From positions 14,307,445 to 14,371,444 of the forward strand of contig OZ012687.1 in the NCBI GenBank assembly GCA_963942565.1: 64,000 bases of DNA. Reading direction: 5' to 3'. Origin of the DNA: Maea johnstoni. Taxonomy: Eukaryota; Annelida; Polychaeta; Spionida; Magelonidae. This document shows positions 36,537 through 49,149 of this stretch, in pieces (the first letter of the stretch is position 1; each line of letters opens with the position of its first letter). The notes under the pieces are model-generated. The model was given only the letters and a program-made list of their open reading frames with translations, was not told where the DNA came from and did no database searches. The position numbers and the translations under genes were made by a program.

Positions 36537-37617
36537 TATCATCATTACTACGTTTGTATTATTAATTAACTCTATAACCGATGCAACAGAAACTACTTGT
36601 GGAATGATGGGTATGTCCATATCGTATTTATGCAATGTGTTAGGTTGAGAAAGGTCCTTAGTTTTGCTATTGTGCTTCTCAAAGACCATCAAACTAGCAG
36701 TCTGTTTTGAAAACAAGCCTAACAGTTAGAAGGATTTTGATCTAGTTACACCCTGATGAAATATAGAACATTTAAAAATAGATTCTTGAAACGGTGATAC
36801 CAGAGAAATACATCCCCTCATCTCAGGTGATACATAACATAAAGGTAGAATGTTGGTATGTTCTTAATCTTGCCACTAGTTTCTAAATCTGTATGCACCT
36901 ACCTCCTGTGTTGTTGAATATTTTACGCTTCCAACGTGCTATATTTTTCATAATGCTTATTTTTTAAATAAAAATGAATATGTTTTTCGCTCTAGTTTGC
37001 GAATCCTAGTACTTAGATACGACTCGCTTGTCATAATTTGTTGGTGATGATCTTAATGATGAGAAGTATTTTTTTTAGCAAACAATGTCAACCAATGTTT
37101 TCTGTTTGAACTTACATATCTTATTAACTTATCATGATAACTTCAATTGTTCTGCAAATGGCATTACCGCCTTTACAGTAATGCCGATTGGATCAATTTG
37201 ACAAGTCCCTAATACAAGACAGATTCTGATCAATATGTGCTGCCCTCTATTGGATGAATGACAAACCGATTTTTTCCGTTGATCCTCCTGTAAGAGGAGG
37301 GGCCAGCCCGGAGACAGGGATGGACCTAGCCTAGATTTCTAGGCTGTCATATGTATTTTTCTGTTATGTTTTTTTTCTGTTACCAAGCACCAAATAGTGT
37401 AGCTAGCCACAGTGGTCAATTTAGTTTACATTTATCTCACCAGGATTCAGTTTGATTATGACTGTAAACATAGAGATAGGAGGAGCAGGTGGTGCCATCT
37501 ATCTACCAAACCTGGTACCACACCACAGTGCTTGGTCAACACATAAGGGAAGGTGAACATTACAGGGACTAGGAGCCTAGTCTAGGATGGACCCAGAAGG
37601 ACTCAATTCTAGAAGGG
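36537..37617. other. No feature seen
   Basis: Unique DNA with no exon-like signature. Confidence 0.5.
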
Positions 37618-38790
37618 AAATTGTGCATTGAGCATGTAATATTTTAATCGAAAACGTGAAGTTGTGCGGCGAAAATGCGCCGCGACCGCATTTGTTATAG
37701 TTCTACATGTATCTCACTAGACTGTATTGCTAACTGGAACAATTCAGCTGTTGTTGTAGTTAAATGTGATCCCATGTTATGTTGTGTGCTTCTTGCACGA
37801 GTCCACCCAGCTGAACGGCACCAGCATCGTACCCAACCCTAACCCTAACCCTAACGAAGCCAAGGACAACATTTCACTAAAAGATGATCATAATAGTAGA
37901 ATGATTATAAGTGTGTAGAAAACGAATTGTAGGGTTATTTGCGTGGTCACGTGATCACTGTCTAAAACATAAAATGAGAAAGCGCAAGCGAACACATTGG
38001 GTTGGCGGCCAGAAGCCGCATACAATCAAAGAATTGGCGCACAAACGTCCAGAAAGATGCAATTCAAGAGGTGAAATTTAGGATTGAGGGTGTAATGTTT
38101 TGACAGGACACGCGAAATTGTGCGGAGACAGGGCGCCCGCGACCGCAAGTCAGATGGAGAATAAATCGTCAGGTGGAGAAGAAATAAATCAATCTCATTA
38201 AAATTCTAGAGACAAAGGGTGATCCCCCCCAACCCAAGTTGTAATCGAAAGAAGATAAAAAATTGTGGAATAGTTCAGTGTTCAGTATGCTTTTGGACGT
38301 GCCCACCTGTCAGCAACATCTATTGGCTTCTTCATGAACTAATTTCCCCCGCTGGAGATCTTGAGGAAGTCATGTGACTTTGTACGAGCACCTTCCCACG
38401 TGACCCTTGTGAACCAATCAAAATTCTTATCCCTGCGCATAACCAAGCAAACAGGTAGCCTAAGAACACGAGGTGTAACCTTCCATTTTCATGAAAATAG
38501 TACCTTCCTTATCACAGCCATTAACTATAGACAGTGCGCATCGACACTGACGAAGCCAAGGATTCAACATTTCACTTACAGACGATCGTAATTTAGAATG
38601 ATTTTAAGTGTGAAAAAACGCAGTGTATGGTTATTTGTGTTGTCACGTGATCAACAGCTGTCCCCAGTTTAATCTAAGTATCAAACACAGGAAGAAAAGA
38701 AGCGCAGAAGAGAAAGTTGAGATACCGGCCTAGCCGCTACAATCAAAGAATTGGCGCACTCACGTCCAGGCCATATTTAAATGTCATCCC
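37618..38790. repeat. Duplicated two-part module with CACGTG boxes
   Basis: Part A (TGTAAT.TTTT... AATTGTGCGG...CGCGACCGCA) occurs at about 37630-37690 and 38082-38145. Part B (GACGAAGCCAAGGA-like start... AATCAAAGAATTGGCGCAC) occurs at about 37853-38056 and 38548-38768. CACGTG is found at 37948-37953 and 38644-38649 in the two B parts, and at 38397-38402 between them. Confidence 0.75.
37836..37855. repeat. Short telomere-like run (CCCTAA)3
   Basis: Three exact copies of the metazoan telomere hexamer at the left edge of the first part-B module. The second module lacks the run and reads CACTGACGAAGCC. Confidence 0.85.
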
Positions 38791-39941
38791 TAGTGGATAG
38801 ATGACATGGGGAAAGATGCTAGGGGGTAGTTGGAACTACCATAACAACCCCCTCGTGTGGCAATTATATGAACCAAATGGCAAACAGTAGGCCACGATTC
38901 AATGTGTAGTGTAGGTGCAGTCGTATATTGATAATGATATATAAAAAAGTAAAACACGGGAAAGCCCAGTAGCTAGGCTAGGGTGGGTCTAGAAATCTAG
39001 AATTACACAGAAGGGGGTGGGGGGGGGGGGGGGGGGGGTCACACCAAGTGCGCCAACTGACCATCCAGGGGAACAACTGATGGTGGAGCCACAAGTTCTA
39101 AATTGGACAAAAGGTGAACTTTGTATATTATATGTAAACAACAGAAATACCATGTAAAGTTTTTAGTCCAATTAATTAATTCTTTCATTTGACCGGCTTT
39201 CAATTCATTCTAAATATCACACATTACATATTGCATAGTGTCATAAATAACATAGAGTTTGTTCCCCTGATTTCATAATCAGCTATGTATCGGCAGATAT
39301 ATACATAACTTCAAAACATGTGAGAAAGCTACATAAGTCCTTGGCGCATGCGTAGATTTGACTCACCGTAAGTGTGTATCAGGGTCAGGATTCAGCCATT
39401 CGGGTAGATGGCTTTATACTAGAAATAGGGAGATTCGACTCTACTAAATTCGTCGTAAATAACTGGTTCATGGCAGCGAGGCTATTGATGAAACAGAGCG
39501 GCCAAAAAACAAAGTCATGCGTGCGATTGAAAGCTTGTCTTAAGATTATATACAGTATGGGAAAATTATTTGGATATTTTCGCGCCCGTGAACTTCTAGC
39601 GGGCGTATTCGATGCGGGCGTTTTCGCATATCCAGCGTTATCGCCTGACACCCTTCCAGCCAAAATGTCTCAATAGGGGAAGGGCTTTATGGTAATCCAG
39701 CGACTTTGTCTAACATCTAGACGTACATATCTATACTATAGTCTACGCGGCGGAGATGTCCTCATGCTGAGAATATCGTTAAACTGGCCATAAGTTATTA
39801 AATCATGGTATGAAATGTTCAATTGATATTGTGCACGTTCGTTGGCATACCTGTCAGCATTCAATAATCCAAAATCAGGAGATTTCAGGCGGTTTACTAT
39901 ACTGCGGCGTCTTTTGGTTTCATTTTCTTTAGTTCCAATTC
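38791..39941. other. No gene supported; NRF1-like site and G-run
   Basis: GGCGCATGCG near 39345 resembles an NRF1 site. A 20-G run lies at 39019-39038. Overlapping ~100-codon frames on both strands at 39374-39676 show no family pattern. 39840-39900 includes CATACCTGTCAGCATTCAAT and AATCAGGAGATTTCAGG, resembling a common MITE end. Confidence 0.4.
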
Positions 39942-39957
39942 TGGCCACTAGGGGCAA
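39942..39957 (+). promoter_or_regulatory. CTCF-like motif
   Basis: TGGCCACTAGGGGCAA is close to the CTCF core TGGCCACCAGGGGGCGC. A single motif match; could be chance. Confidence 0.25.
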
Positions 39958-40182
39958 GATTAGTACTTTTGCTTAGGGAGTGAATTCTTATTAATGTTTT
40001 TGAAATACCCATATTCTCAGCTTCATGGTATTTCAGTAACAAATATTTTCCGAATCAGACCTTTTTTTCTTTTCCCAGGTGAACTTAGCTTTACATATTT
40101 ACACGATCACTAAATTGCTTTTACTCACTACCCATATTCCTCATATTTCATAACTATTACATCTATCCATTACCCTTGAGAC

Positions 40183-40226
40183 ATGGATCCGTGCGCCGGC
40201 CTCCATATTATGGCGCACGGATCCAT
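40183..40226. repeat. Perfect 15-bp hairpin
   Basis: ATGGATCCGTGCGCC (40183-40197) is exactly complementary to GGCGCACGGATCCAT (40212-40226), with a 14-nt loop. It stands alone and has no T-run. Confidence 0.9.
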
Positions 40227-41515
40227 TCCTCTACCATACCTGCCTAACATTTGCGCCCAGCGCCACTAGCTTCATACTACTTTCCACTCCTTCCATCTCC
40301 ACTCCTATGACTTTGTATCGGACTTTCTCTGGATACAGTGCTATAGCGAATCTACTAGATGGCATTGAACCTCACATGCATCAATTAGACATAAGCAATC
40401 AGACAGTAAAAACATCAGATGCATATATAAGGTCCAATATTGTTGAACTACCTGCAGCCGCAGGACAGAAAACATAAAGTGATTCACGAAACCTTGGATA
40501 AAAAATCGGGTATTTAGAAGAAACACTCCCAAATCCACCTTCAATTTCCTTTATCTCATTGAACATAAGGTCTCTCTCCTCCGGAAAACAGGACCTATAC
40601 CTTAGATGAAGAGAAAATTGGATATGTCGCCACAGGCGTATTACCATACGGCATATTGTAAAGCCCAAGACACACCTAATCTAACTTAAGTGCGACATCA
40701 CTAGGAGACAGACGAATGATGGCTCTCGTATTTGTTCACATTAAAGAGGAGGTTGCTCAAGTATATGCGCAGAACGCACATCTTGAGTGGTTCTCGTCAA
40801 CACCTGGCCTAGGATTCGTGCCGAGGCTATTGAGCGTGAGCTGCTGGTTGCGTATCCGGTGATTGACATTCGAGCCTATACGTTATCATGATCCCAGGCG
40901 GGACATAGAATCAGATGCGTCCATTTACTACAAAGCAGAGACTATATATAACCTAGGTTATTCAATTCTCTGTCAAAGGAGGGATGTGAACAGCCATTAT
41001 TTAAATTCATTTTTCAATGGACCATTATGCAAAGTTTGAAGAAATTGTACTGTCAGAATTGAATGTGCACGATAGTGATCAACTTACTCTGCCGTTTATC
41101 ATGCCTGCTATTATGATAAATGCGATACCTTCACTATCCCTATCCTCGGGAATACTCGTAGCATTGAGAAATTACAAAGAAATATGTAAATTTTAGTGAA
41201 TGACCAAAGTTCGTGGAGAATTAACTAGGGCGAGTGCAAATGACATACGCTACCGCCGGTTTAATATCTTATTTATCAATTTTATATCAGTTATCCAAGC
41301 TTTCTGAACTATTGATACGTAGGCTAGGTAGCCCTAACTGCGTGCTAGCAGGGATATTTGTGTGCTCTGACATTTTTTTCATTAAAATAATTGCCAAACG
41401 AAAAATAAGGGTTGATAAGATAGAACTAGAACTAATCATGAGCGATATCGCAATCGGATATCTATAGGTGCTCTGATCTTTTTTTTTTGCCAATTTGAAC
41501 AATTTCATGGTTACT
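40227..41515. other. No gene seen
   Basis: Unique DNA. The open frames near 40399-40668 and 41234-41526 on both strands have no known motif. Confidence 0.45.
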
Positions 41516-41523
41516 GTGCGCAG

Positions 41524-41823
41524 CATGGTCTTAGCCAGCAGGGCGTCTGGGTGCCCTTTTGGACACCCAAACCCTTAATTAGAACCCCTCAGGTCACCCA
41601 ATTTTGGTGTGGAATTTCTAAAAAATCTCAATCTCAAGCTTATAATTGAATTTTTTCATCTCCTTATTATTCCCATGACATTGTTTAATGATATCATGCC
41701 TTATTTTGATGAATTTATACAAGTTTATGGTTGAAATATGAGTATATAGTAATCCCCCTTAAAGAATTGGACGCCCAAAAAGTTAACAACTGCCAATTTT
41801 AGGCACCCAGTTTCCAAATCCTG
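41524..41823 (-). mobile_element. hAT-like MITE (subfamily 1), one end incomplete
   Basis: Begins CATGGTCTTAGCCAGCAGGG and ends AAATCCTG, lacking the last ~12 bp of the terminal repeat. GTGCGCAG stands directly on both sides (41516-41523, 41824-41831). Confidence 0.8.
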
Positions 41824-42107
41824 GTGCGCAGTGCGGGTATTTTCTAGTTCAGTATAAATTCATAAATCAATAGTTGTTATTTTGTTTTTATTTTTTCATT
41901 TCCACCATTTGAAATTAGCCCAAAAGTATGCCTTTATTAGACAGATATTACATGTACCTGGATGGTTTAAAGAAAATGGGTTTCGCGTCGTTTTTCTAGT
42001 GTTATCCTGCAACTGAAGAATCAGTGATATCAATATTTCATATTTTTCCATTCAATATAGCTCTATCCTCTGAATGCCAGCAGATTCCCACAGGGCTTGT
42101 ATGGTAT

Positions 42108-42430
42108 GGGGACAAAGTAGCTCAGTTGGTTAGGTGTCAGACTAGTAAGCAGAGGGTCGCTGGTTCAATTCCCGGCTTCGGCACTTTGGTCTGTCCTTGG
42201 GAAAGACAGTTTATTCTATATTGTCTCAGTCTACCCAGCTGAAAATGGGTACCTAGCATTAATAAGGCAGTGCTTAGAGCTTGTGCGCTATATGCTGCCA
42301 GCTGCTATGGAATATTCCTCGGGGGATTGATATGGTCTATGTACGTACAGGCCTGCTATGGGGAAGAAGGTCGTGTGAGCACTTCGGTGGATACAAAACT
42401 GACTATAAACCGAATACCTTTACCTTTAGG
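42108..42430 (+). repeat. tRNA-derived SINE, ~320 bp
   Basis: The head has a Pol III A box TAGCTCAGTTGG (42118-42129) and B box GGTTCAATTCC (42162-42172). The would-be anticodon loop CTAGTAA would give AGT (Thr-like). A unique body and the tail AACCGAATACCTTTA follow. A second copy at 60768-61052 shares head and body, so this is a SINE and not a tRNA gene. Confidence 0.85.
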
Positions 42431-44164
42431 GAAATACGACTTCACCTGCTTACAATAGATGGCGCAATGGTAGCGGCACTCTCATGAGGACATCCCAGAC
42501 CTAACTTTAATAGTGAACACTACGGAGACGATCATATCTTTCTCCCAATATTTTCAAATATTTCCTTTGAAATTTCACTTTAAGTTATCCTTTATACTTG
42601 GTGCCTTTTGCCAACTTTGTGGAAATCACTTTAACCGACTTAGTGTGTAGAGGTTGTATTTAATACTATTAGCTTTGTATTTCTCTGTACATGTATATTG
42701 GTGTCACCAGAGGCACGTACACATCTCCGGTGTCGTTTCGCCAGTCTAGTCTCTGGTGAGTGATTTACAAATTCTTGGTGTCACGCGAAATAAGTGTGGA
42801 TTAGAATGTCCAATTGCATACTGTATACGAATCCATATGGATGAAGATAGGAACGACATCCCCTTACTGACTTAACCCATTACCATAAAAAAATGTTAGT
42901 TGTTTTTCTGGTTCATTCTAAAAATGTATGTATGCCATAAACGGTTGGATAAAACATGCAGTGTCAAGGTATAAACTGTGAACTACTAGTTGAAACGTTT
43001 TAAATGCGTTTTTCGTTTTGGGTGAATATCCAGCTTACTATACCCAGAGAATTACATTGTTAGAGTACATGTCTTCATGCTTTACCTTACATCTGCCATA
43101 TTCGATGATAAGTATCAGATACGTCTGTGTTGCGAAACAGACGTCTTTCCTAAAATGAGGCTAGAAGGAAGTTATACCATGAATGAATACAGATTCGTAC
43201 CACCATCAGATCAATTATTTATATCCTTATAATGTATAAGATAGATTAAAGTATGAAACTTTTCCAATACAAAATGCTCAGCAGAGTTGTGCTGTTCCGT
43301 TAATTCCGTATGACACCCATCGCGTATGCAACCAAATCTATGCGGATTTATCCCAATTTTTATGAACGCAATATATATAGCCTATCTATATCTTAATTCG
43401 CAGTTTTTGAGACCTATGGTAAAGGATTCAAGAAATCCTGGGGCCTGTGGAGTTTTGGTGCCACCATGGGTTGTTCCATTGTGGTCTCTAGATGGCCCCG
43501 AAAAGTATATGCTTTTTCAAATTTGTGCATTTACAGTATATTTTTGAAAAAGAAGCGTTTCACAGGTCCCGTTGCCAATGGCAATGAAATGATAAAATTG
43601 TTAAAAATGTATCTCATACAATATGATCCAATTGTTACACACAGAATTTCATGCAATAAGATATTATGTATCCATAACTCCCCGTATCTTTTAGGTCATT
43701 AAAAGCTGATTCTCTCACTTTTAAACTTCCTGAATTTGTTCTTTCTCCCCCTCTTGCTTCCTATTTTTTGAAGTCCCATATTTTGATAGAGGGGGGGGGG
43801 GGGGTGATCATATCTAATTAGCAGAGCATTTTTATTGTTTACTTGAATATTTTTGAGTTGATTCCTTAATCCCTTTAAGTCCTGTCGCAACATTAGAAAT
43901 TGCTTTCAACTGTTTCGAGCCTATATCAAAATTTCAGCTATGTTTATTTATTTCTCCTGTACTTTTCTTTTTCTTTGGATCTTTGGTATTGCTTTGCATG
44001 ATCGTTTACATTCTATGATATCCCTTTTATATTGTATATATCTCTGCATCCTGTGATTTTCTTTTTTCTCACTTTGTTTGTGCAACCCATTTTCCTTTTT
44101 TTAAGATTATCTTTCCCTTCACCTCCTTATTGTATATATTTACTTGGCCAAATCCACTGCCTGA
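42431..44164. other. No gene seen; 14-G run at 43791-43804
   Basis: Unique AT-rich DNA. A GCCACCATGG start context at about 43460 opens a 78-codon frame with no homology I recognise. Confidence 0.45.
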
Positions 44165-44270
44165 TCAGAAGTCACTGGCAAATTTCCCATATGCCCAAGC
44201 TGGGATTTGAATCATTGCAGTGGTGAGAGACAGCGAGCAGTCAGTGACAATCACATAAGGTCCAGTGCAC
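44165..44270 (-). repeat. Possible SINE fragment
   Basis: On the - strand: CTGCTCGCTGTCTCTCACCA, then GATTCAAATCCC (B-box-like), then TTTGCCAGTGACTTCTGATC. It shares the first part with 5400-5530. Family unknown. Confidence 0.35.
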
Positions 44271-45689
44271 AGTGTTTCCAAGGGTGCCTTACCTGTATGC
44301 AGTGTAATCAGTGCTGCACTTGGGCAATCAACGGCTATGCTAATGAATGATATTGTATCCATTGGCAACAAGCAGGGTATATCAGTGGATCCCCTAATTT
44401 GGCCTATACCACAGGTCACGTCGCGAGAGCTGCTGGTGGCGAGTCCATTTTTTATGTCACTTAGACTTCTGTAACTATTTAGAGTTATGGAGGGAGCGGG
44501 GGAAAAGGGAGGGAGGGGGGAAAGAAATCCTGTGAATTGAATGGAAGCTTATTCTCACTCTCTTATTTCTCTTTATTGCAGTTCTTCCTCTCCTTGACTC
44601 ATCGATTATCCTCTCTTCTCATCTTTCACTCAATGTTCATTTTAAAATTCCCTTTCTTAAAAATACTGTGTAATTCAGGGGGGGGGGGGGTGTATACCTT
44701 GACATGTTTTTTTTTTTTAATTTCTAAGCCTCCTGCGCATCTGTGAATAGGACTTAGAATCCAAACCTGTGCACGGGGGCCTGCTAGTATACATTAATAT
44801 CGTCACATTTCCTTACAAAGCATTGTTAACGCTAAACCATACAACTTGATGGGCTAAAAGATTAAGGTGTTTTGTACTTATACTGAATTTCAGTTCATCC
44901 TTACAGTTAGATTAATGTTCCTTCTGTTACATTCAGTCCGTAAACATTTAGCTAAGATATTCATAATTGAATTAACTCTTTTATCATTAACTGTTTGTAT
45001 TTGATCGTCTCTAGGAGTAATTCGGATTCTAAATGTTTCTTCTTTATTCTGCCCATCTCTTTTAACTTTTGGTGCATTCAACCCCAATGTTGTGCATATG
45101 TTTTTTATTCATTTATATATCATTATTTCTGAAGATCGTAATCTTTGTTGTAAGGGTGATTCTGTATACAACAGTATCAACATTAGGATCATATCCTATT
45201 AAGAGTGTCAATAAGCTACTCTATATTGGAACTATGGACATTTAACCAATCTACCAGATTTGGCCAAAATAGTATACCGTATGCTAGATCACATTCGCAA
45301 AAAAAGATGTTCTAAGGATTCGCACTCTCACAGACCCGAATCCTTCAAGTTAATCTGGAAGAGTTTGAGTTTAAGATGTGAAGCAATTATTCTGTTTAGT
45401 ACTTTGTACTGGCACATTTTTTCTGCCCATCTTATATTGCCTAATGGCAGGTCCATCGAAAAGAATAATGGATAATTAAAGAAAAAAAACTATTAAGTTC
45501 AACATTTGAATTTCAAATCCAAAATTGTTTAGTGGCAGGATAGATTCTTCATATTGTGGTATCAAAACCCATAGATATTGATAAAATATAGAACATTTTG
45601 CATCGCATTGGTGAAAGAGAAATTTTAAGTAGTCATAGTCTATTGATTTATTTCCATTGATTTCCAATACAGTTGCAAGAACCCTTGTA
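44271..45689. other. No gene seen; 13-G run at 44678-44690
   Basis: Unique AT-rich DNA upstream of GNAI. No exon-like signature. Confidence 0.5.
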
Positions 45690-46058
45690 GGTGGAACATC
45701 AGTCAGTCAGCAGCTAGCCAGTGATGCGCAGATGAGCAGATGAGCGATCTGTACCTTCGACAGGTGCGCGCTTACTGTTTCTAATTGAAGTCTCGCCGCG
45801 AACGAAACCACGCGAGACATCCGGGACAGATTTTCAAATCCGTTGCTACTTCATCGAGAAGCCGTGGGTTATATAGTAGGGGGAGTGACTGGATTATTCG
45901 CCGGTTTACAAGAGGAAAATTACCAAACACACCGAGCAAGGGGACGACGGGAATTCCATAAAGCATCGAAAACATACGTCCAACGGCAACACTTGTTCGG
46001 AATACTGAGATTTTGTAAATCCTAAGCGAAAACAAACTACTTCAATTCAAAATCAAAC
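45690..46058 (+). promoter_or_regulatory. Putative promoter and 5' UTR of GNAI
   Basis: This is the flank just before the GNAI start codon. It is richer in CpG than the surrounding DNA, with several CGCG/GCGC clusters between 45760 and 45830. A TATA-like TTATATAG lies near 45868-45875, about 185 bp before the ATG, followed by a purine run. No transcription start can be fixed from sequence alone. Open frames on both strands here do not resemble known proteins. The extent of the 5' UTR is inference. Confidence 0.4.
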
Positions 46059-46176
46059 ATGGGTTGTGCAGTCAGCGGGGAAGACAAAGCGGCCCAGGAA
46101 AGATCAAAGGCTATCGATAAAACCCTTCGAGCCGATGGAGAAAAAGCATCGAGGGAGGTCAAGCTCCTATTGCTAG
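46059..46176 (+). CDS. GNAI: G-protein alpha-i subunit, first coding exon (partial gene)
   Basis: The exon encodes residues 1-40 of a heterotrimeric G-protein alpha subunit, the membrane-bound GTPase that relays GPCR signals and, in the Gi class, inhibits adenylyl cyclase. Seen directly: Met-Gly-Cys start (Gly2 for N-myristoylation, Cys3 for palmitoylation), EDKAA..ERSK..D at residues 8-20, [15 protein letters not shown] at 26-40. REVKLLLLG is typical of Gi, whereas Go usually has KDVKLLLLG. Gly40 is the first residue of the GxGESGKS P-loop. The exon ends after the first base of that codon at a GTATG donor (GT at 46177-46178), a phase-1 junction at the position known for this family. Ser31 replaces the alanine usual there. 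The start is the only ATG that gives the lipidation site. Exon 2 was not found by eye before 64000. Confidence 0.95.
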
Positions 46177-47852
46177 GTATGCCTTGTTTCTTTCCCTTAA
46201 AGTCGTTAGAATAGAACCTGTAGTGCTTCCATGGGCCCGACCCACGTCTGCGGCCAGCCGCATGCAGCAGCGAGCCGAGGCTGCTGGCTTCGCTGTGTGA
46301 TTTGTTGTGGCAGTTTACAACTGAGTTTTTCAAATGCAGCCAGCAAGACGTTGCTGGACTGGGCCTCAATGGGCGTGACTCACTTGGACTTAAAATGTAT
46401 TTTTTTGAATTGTAAACCATGTTGGATGCACCCTATAATTCTTTTGGACCCTTACATAGATCTGGTGGAATTACAATTGGCTATGATTTAATACCCCCAT
46501 TTAATACTCTTTTAGTAAAAAAACACATTCTGAATTTGGCAGTTTGTTTGAAATATATTCATATTGACGCTTATTATTGAATTCCATAGAGTCAACTGAT
46601 CATAGGAATCAGCTATTAAATGAGCGTTTTTTTATAACTGATTCCATTATAATACTGTTTTTCTTTTGTAAATCATAATCATTTTATCGACGTTGATTGT
46701 AAACAAACATAAGTGATACAGCTGATACATTATGATTTTTAGCCTGTCAAATTTCGTCTTAATTTGTCTATGTGCTCCTTCCTGAACAGATTTTTGCTCA
46801 GAAGGTGACTAGCATGACGTGTGTTAATAAACAAGCTTTTGGATGCAAATGATAGTTGGCATATGTTAAAGTCTTTAGAGATGACACGGGCCAGCACCCA
46901 TTTGGCCGTTACTTGTTGCTGTCTATATTTACCCAAAGCACCTGACAAAATATCTACTGGAGGTTGACCTAAAGTCATCCGCAAGCACGCCATCAACATA
47001 TCAAACTTGTAACATCTGTACACCGACTGTAGTATTTGACTATGTGCTTGTTAAGCATTGATTAAATTCCTCAGATTATCCATTCACATATTGATTTTCA
47101 GGCTTTTGCTGTATATGGATAATAGGGGGAAATATGTTAGATTCCAAGGTGTAATGAATATCAATAACTTGCTATGTGTGAGTCGGATTTATATAGCAAT
47201 TATACACTGCCTGCATGTTTAAGTTGGATGTAACTTCAAGTTGGCCTTAGTGTGGGCATCCTAATTTCTATGCTTTATAGTGGTTGGTAAACCCTTGAAA
47301 GTTCTTGTGGGCGGAGATTAAAGGATGCACTCTGATTCTCTGAAAATATGTGTTTATAAATGTTAAAGTATGTACTGGAGATACATTTCAAATAAAATGT
47401 TGTAACCAGCATTTGAAGGGTGTATATTTTGTGGGTAACATTTCTGTGGTGAAAGCAGATACTGTTGTCCTAATTTGTATGCAAAGTTGCAAACCTAACC
47501 TACTTATTCACATCTGGGACGCATTTAATGTGTTTCATATCAAAGGTCAGCATGTGGAATTCACTTCGAGAAGAATTTTCGTGCAGCCTGATAATGTGTC
47601 AAGTAGACCCAGTTCTCCACTCTGGAACCAGGGAATGGAAACACATATAAAAAAACACCCTGGTTATTTAGATTGTTGCATACCTATTTATATTTAATCT
47701 ATTTAAATTATGGGAATGAAAATGCCAAGATATTAGATGTGGCTTCATATCCACTAGCATATAGAAGCATTTACAGTTCAATAAGTTCTTGACATAATGA
47801 TGCTTGCATAATTTCATAAGTGATGAATGGATCAATTTCATGTACTCATGGT

Positions 47853-48099
47853 CAGGGGCTTAGCCGCCTATGCGTCCAGCGTGTCATTTGGACATCCAGA
47901 ACACTGTTTTTTGACAGTTTGGACACCCAAAAGTTTTTGTCATAACTTGCTGATGATGACTTTTTCTTAGAAGATAGAAGATGTAAATATATAGGGTTTA
48001 TTTTATTAGTAGTATGTAATTTGTACCACATTTGGACACGCAAAAGTCTATGAAACCTCTATTTGGACACCCTGTTTCCAAATATTGGCTAAGACCATG
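47853..48099 (+). mobile_element. hAT-like MITE (subfamily 2)
   Basis: Ends CAGGGGCTTAGCC and GGCTAAGACCATG. Exact 8-bp duplication CTCATGGT at 47845-47852 and 48100-48107. The inside has repeated TTTGGACA motifs. Confidence 0.85.
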
Positions 48100-48581
48100 C
48101 TCATGGTACTAGTTAGAAGTGTGCTGTTTCCTCCTGGGGTGACAGACTTCTTGTGTTGTTCCAGGCCCAGTTGCTAGTTTCCCTCAGGACTGGGATGGGA
48201 TTTGATCAACTGCAGCTGGAAGGAATGTATTGTCTCCAAGCCCTGGTTCATGGGTATTTGGGTCATGGGAGAGTGAGGAGACCTTTGTTGATAAGTTCGC
48301 TAGTGTGGAATCGGTGGATTCTTGTGGGATCCAAGACAGGATGTGACCTGTGCAATTCACAATGTAAACTAAATTGTCTTCACGCACTGTTTCGTACATA
48401 TGTAAAAAGGCCATGGTGGAGAACTGTATTAGAAATTCAAATAAGTTTCTAGGGGTGGATTTTTATGATCTAGAGGGTGACAGGTTGATCCAGAGTCATG
48501 AAATAAAACCCTAAGTCTCATATTCTGTGTACTACTTGGCCAGAAGTTTTCTGCTATGAACATTTACATAATACTGTTAGC

Positions 48582-48896
48582 CAGTGTCTTAGCCAGGATT
48601 TAGAAACTGGGTGCCTAAAATTGGCAGTCGTAAAATTTATGGGCGTCCAAATTTTTAAGGGGGATCACAATATACTCATATTTCAACCATAAACATGTAT
48701 AAATTCATCAAAATAAGGCATGATATCATTAAACAATGTCATGGGAATTATAAGGAGATGAAAAAATTCAATTATAAGCTTGAGATTGGAAATTTTAGAA
48801 ATTCCACACAAAAAATATTTGGGTGTCCTGAGGGGTTCTTTTTAAGGGTTTGGGTGTCCAAAAAGGCACCCAGATGCCCTGCTGGCTAAGACAATG
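48582..48896 (+). mobile_element. hAT-like MITE (subfamily 1)
   Basis: Ends CAGTGTCTTAGCCAGG and CTGGCTAAGACAATG. Exact 8-bp duplication CTGTTAGC at 48574-48581 and 48897-48904. Confidence 0.9.
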
Positions 48897-49149
48897 CTGT
48901 TAGCTAATTAGGACTTTGGTACAATGTCTAAGCCAGCATGGTATCTGGCCACACTAGGTGTCATTTGCATGCACAAACGTTCAAAATCACACATTAGGAT
49001 GTCCACCCAAATTTTTAGTGAGGAATTTCCAAAAATGTCAATTTCAAATCAAAAGTTACTTTTTATCAAAGTTTAACTGCTCTGACATTGCTTATGGCTA
49101 TTATACATATTCTCAATAAGTATAAAGTATTTGTTCATGTGTTTATAAT

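Noticed and set aside
36250-36716. Long poly-isoleucine open frames on both strands
   Set aside because: They are translations of the ATT/ATC microsatellite.
39374-39676. 100-codon + frame and 92-codon - frame over the same DNA
   Set aside because: They are mirror frames without a recognisable domain; probably chance.
40726-40866. 47-codon frame starting MALVFVHIKEEVAQ
   Set aside because: Short, no family resemblance, no splice support.
42109-42182. Possible functional tRNA-Thr gene
   Set aside because: A and B boxes are present, but the stems pair poorly and the unit continues into a body shared with 60768-61052, so it is a SINE head.
43466-43702. 78-codon frame with a perfect GCCACCATGG start context and MGCS N terminus
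   Set aside because: Tempting as a lipid-anchored protein near GNAI, but the rest matches no family and no splice sites support it.
45781-46035. Frames on both strands in the GNAI 5' flank
   Set aside because: Shadow frames of a CpG-rich 5' region; the + frame does not start at an ATG, so it is not a good upstream ORF.
46037-46420. 127-codon - strand frame over GNAI exon 1
   Set aside because: It is the antisense shadow of the exon and its flank.
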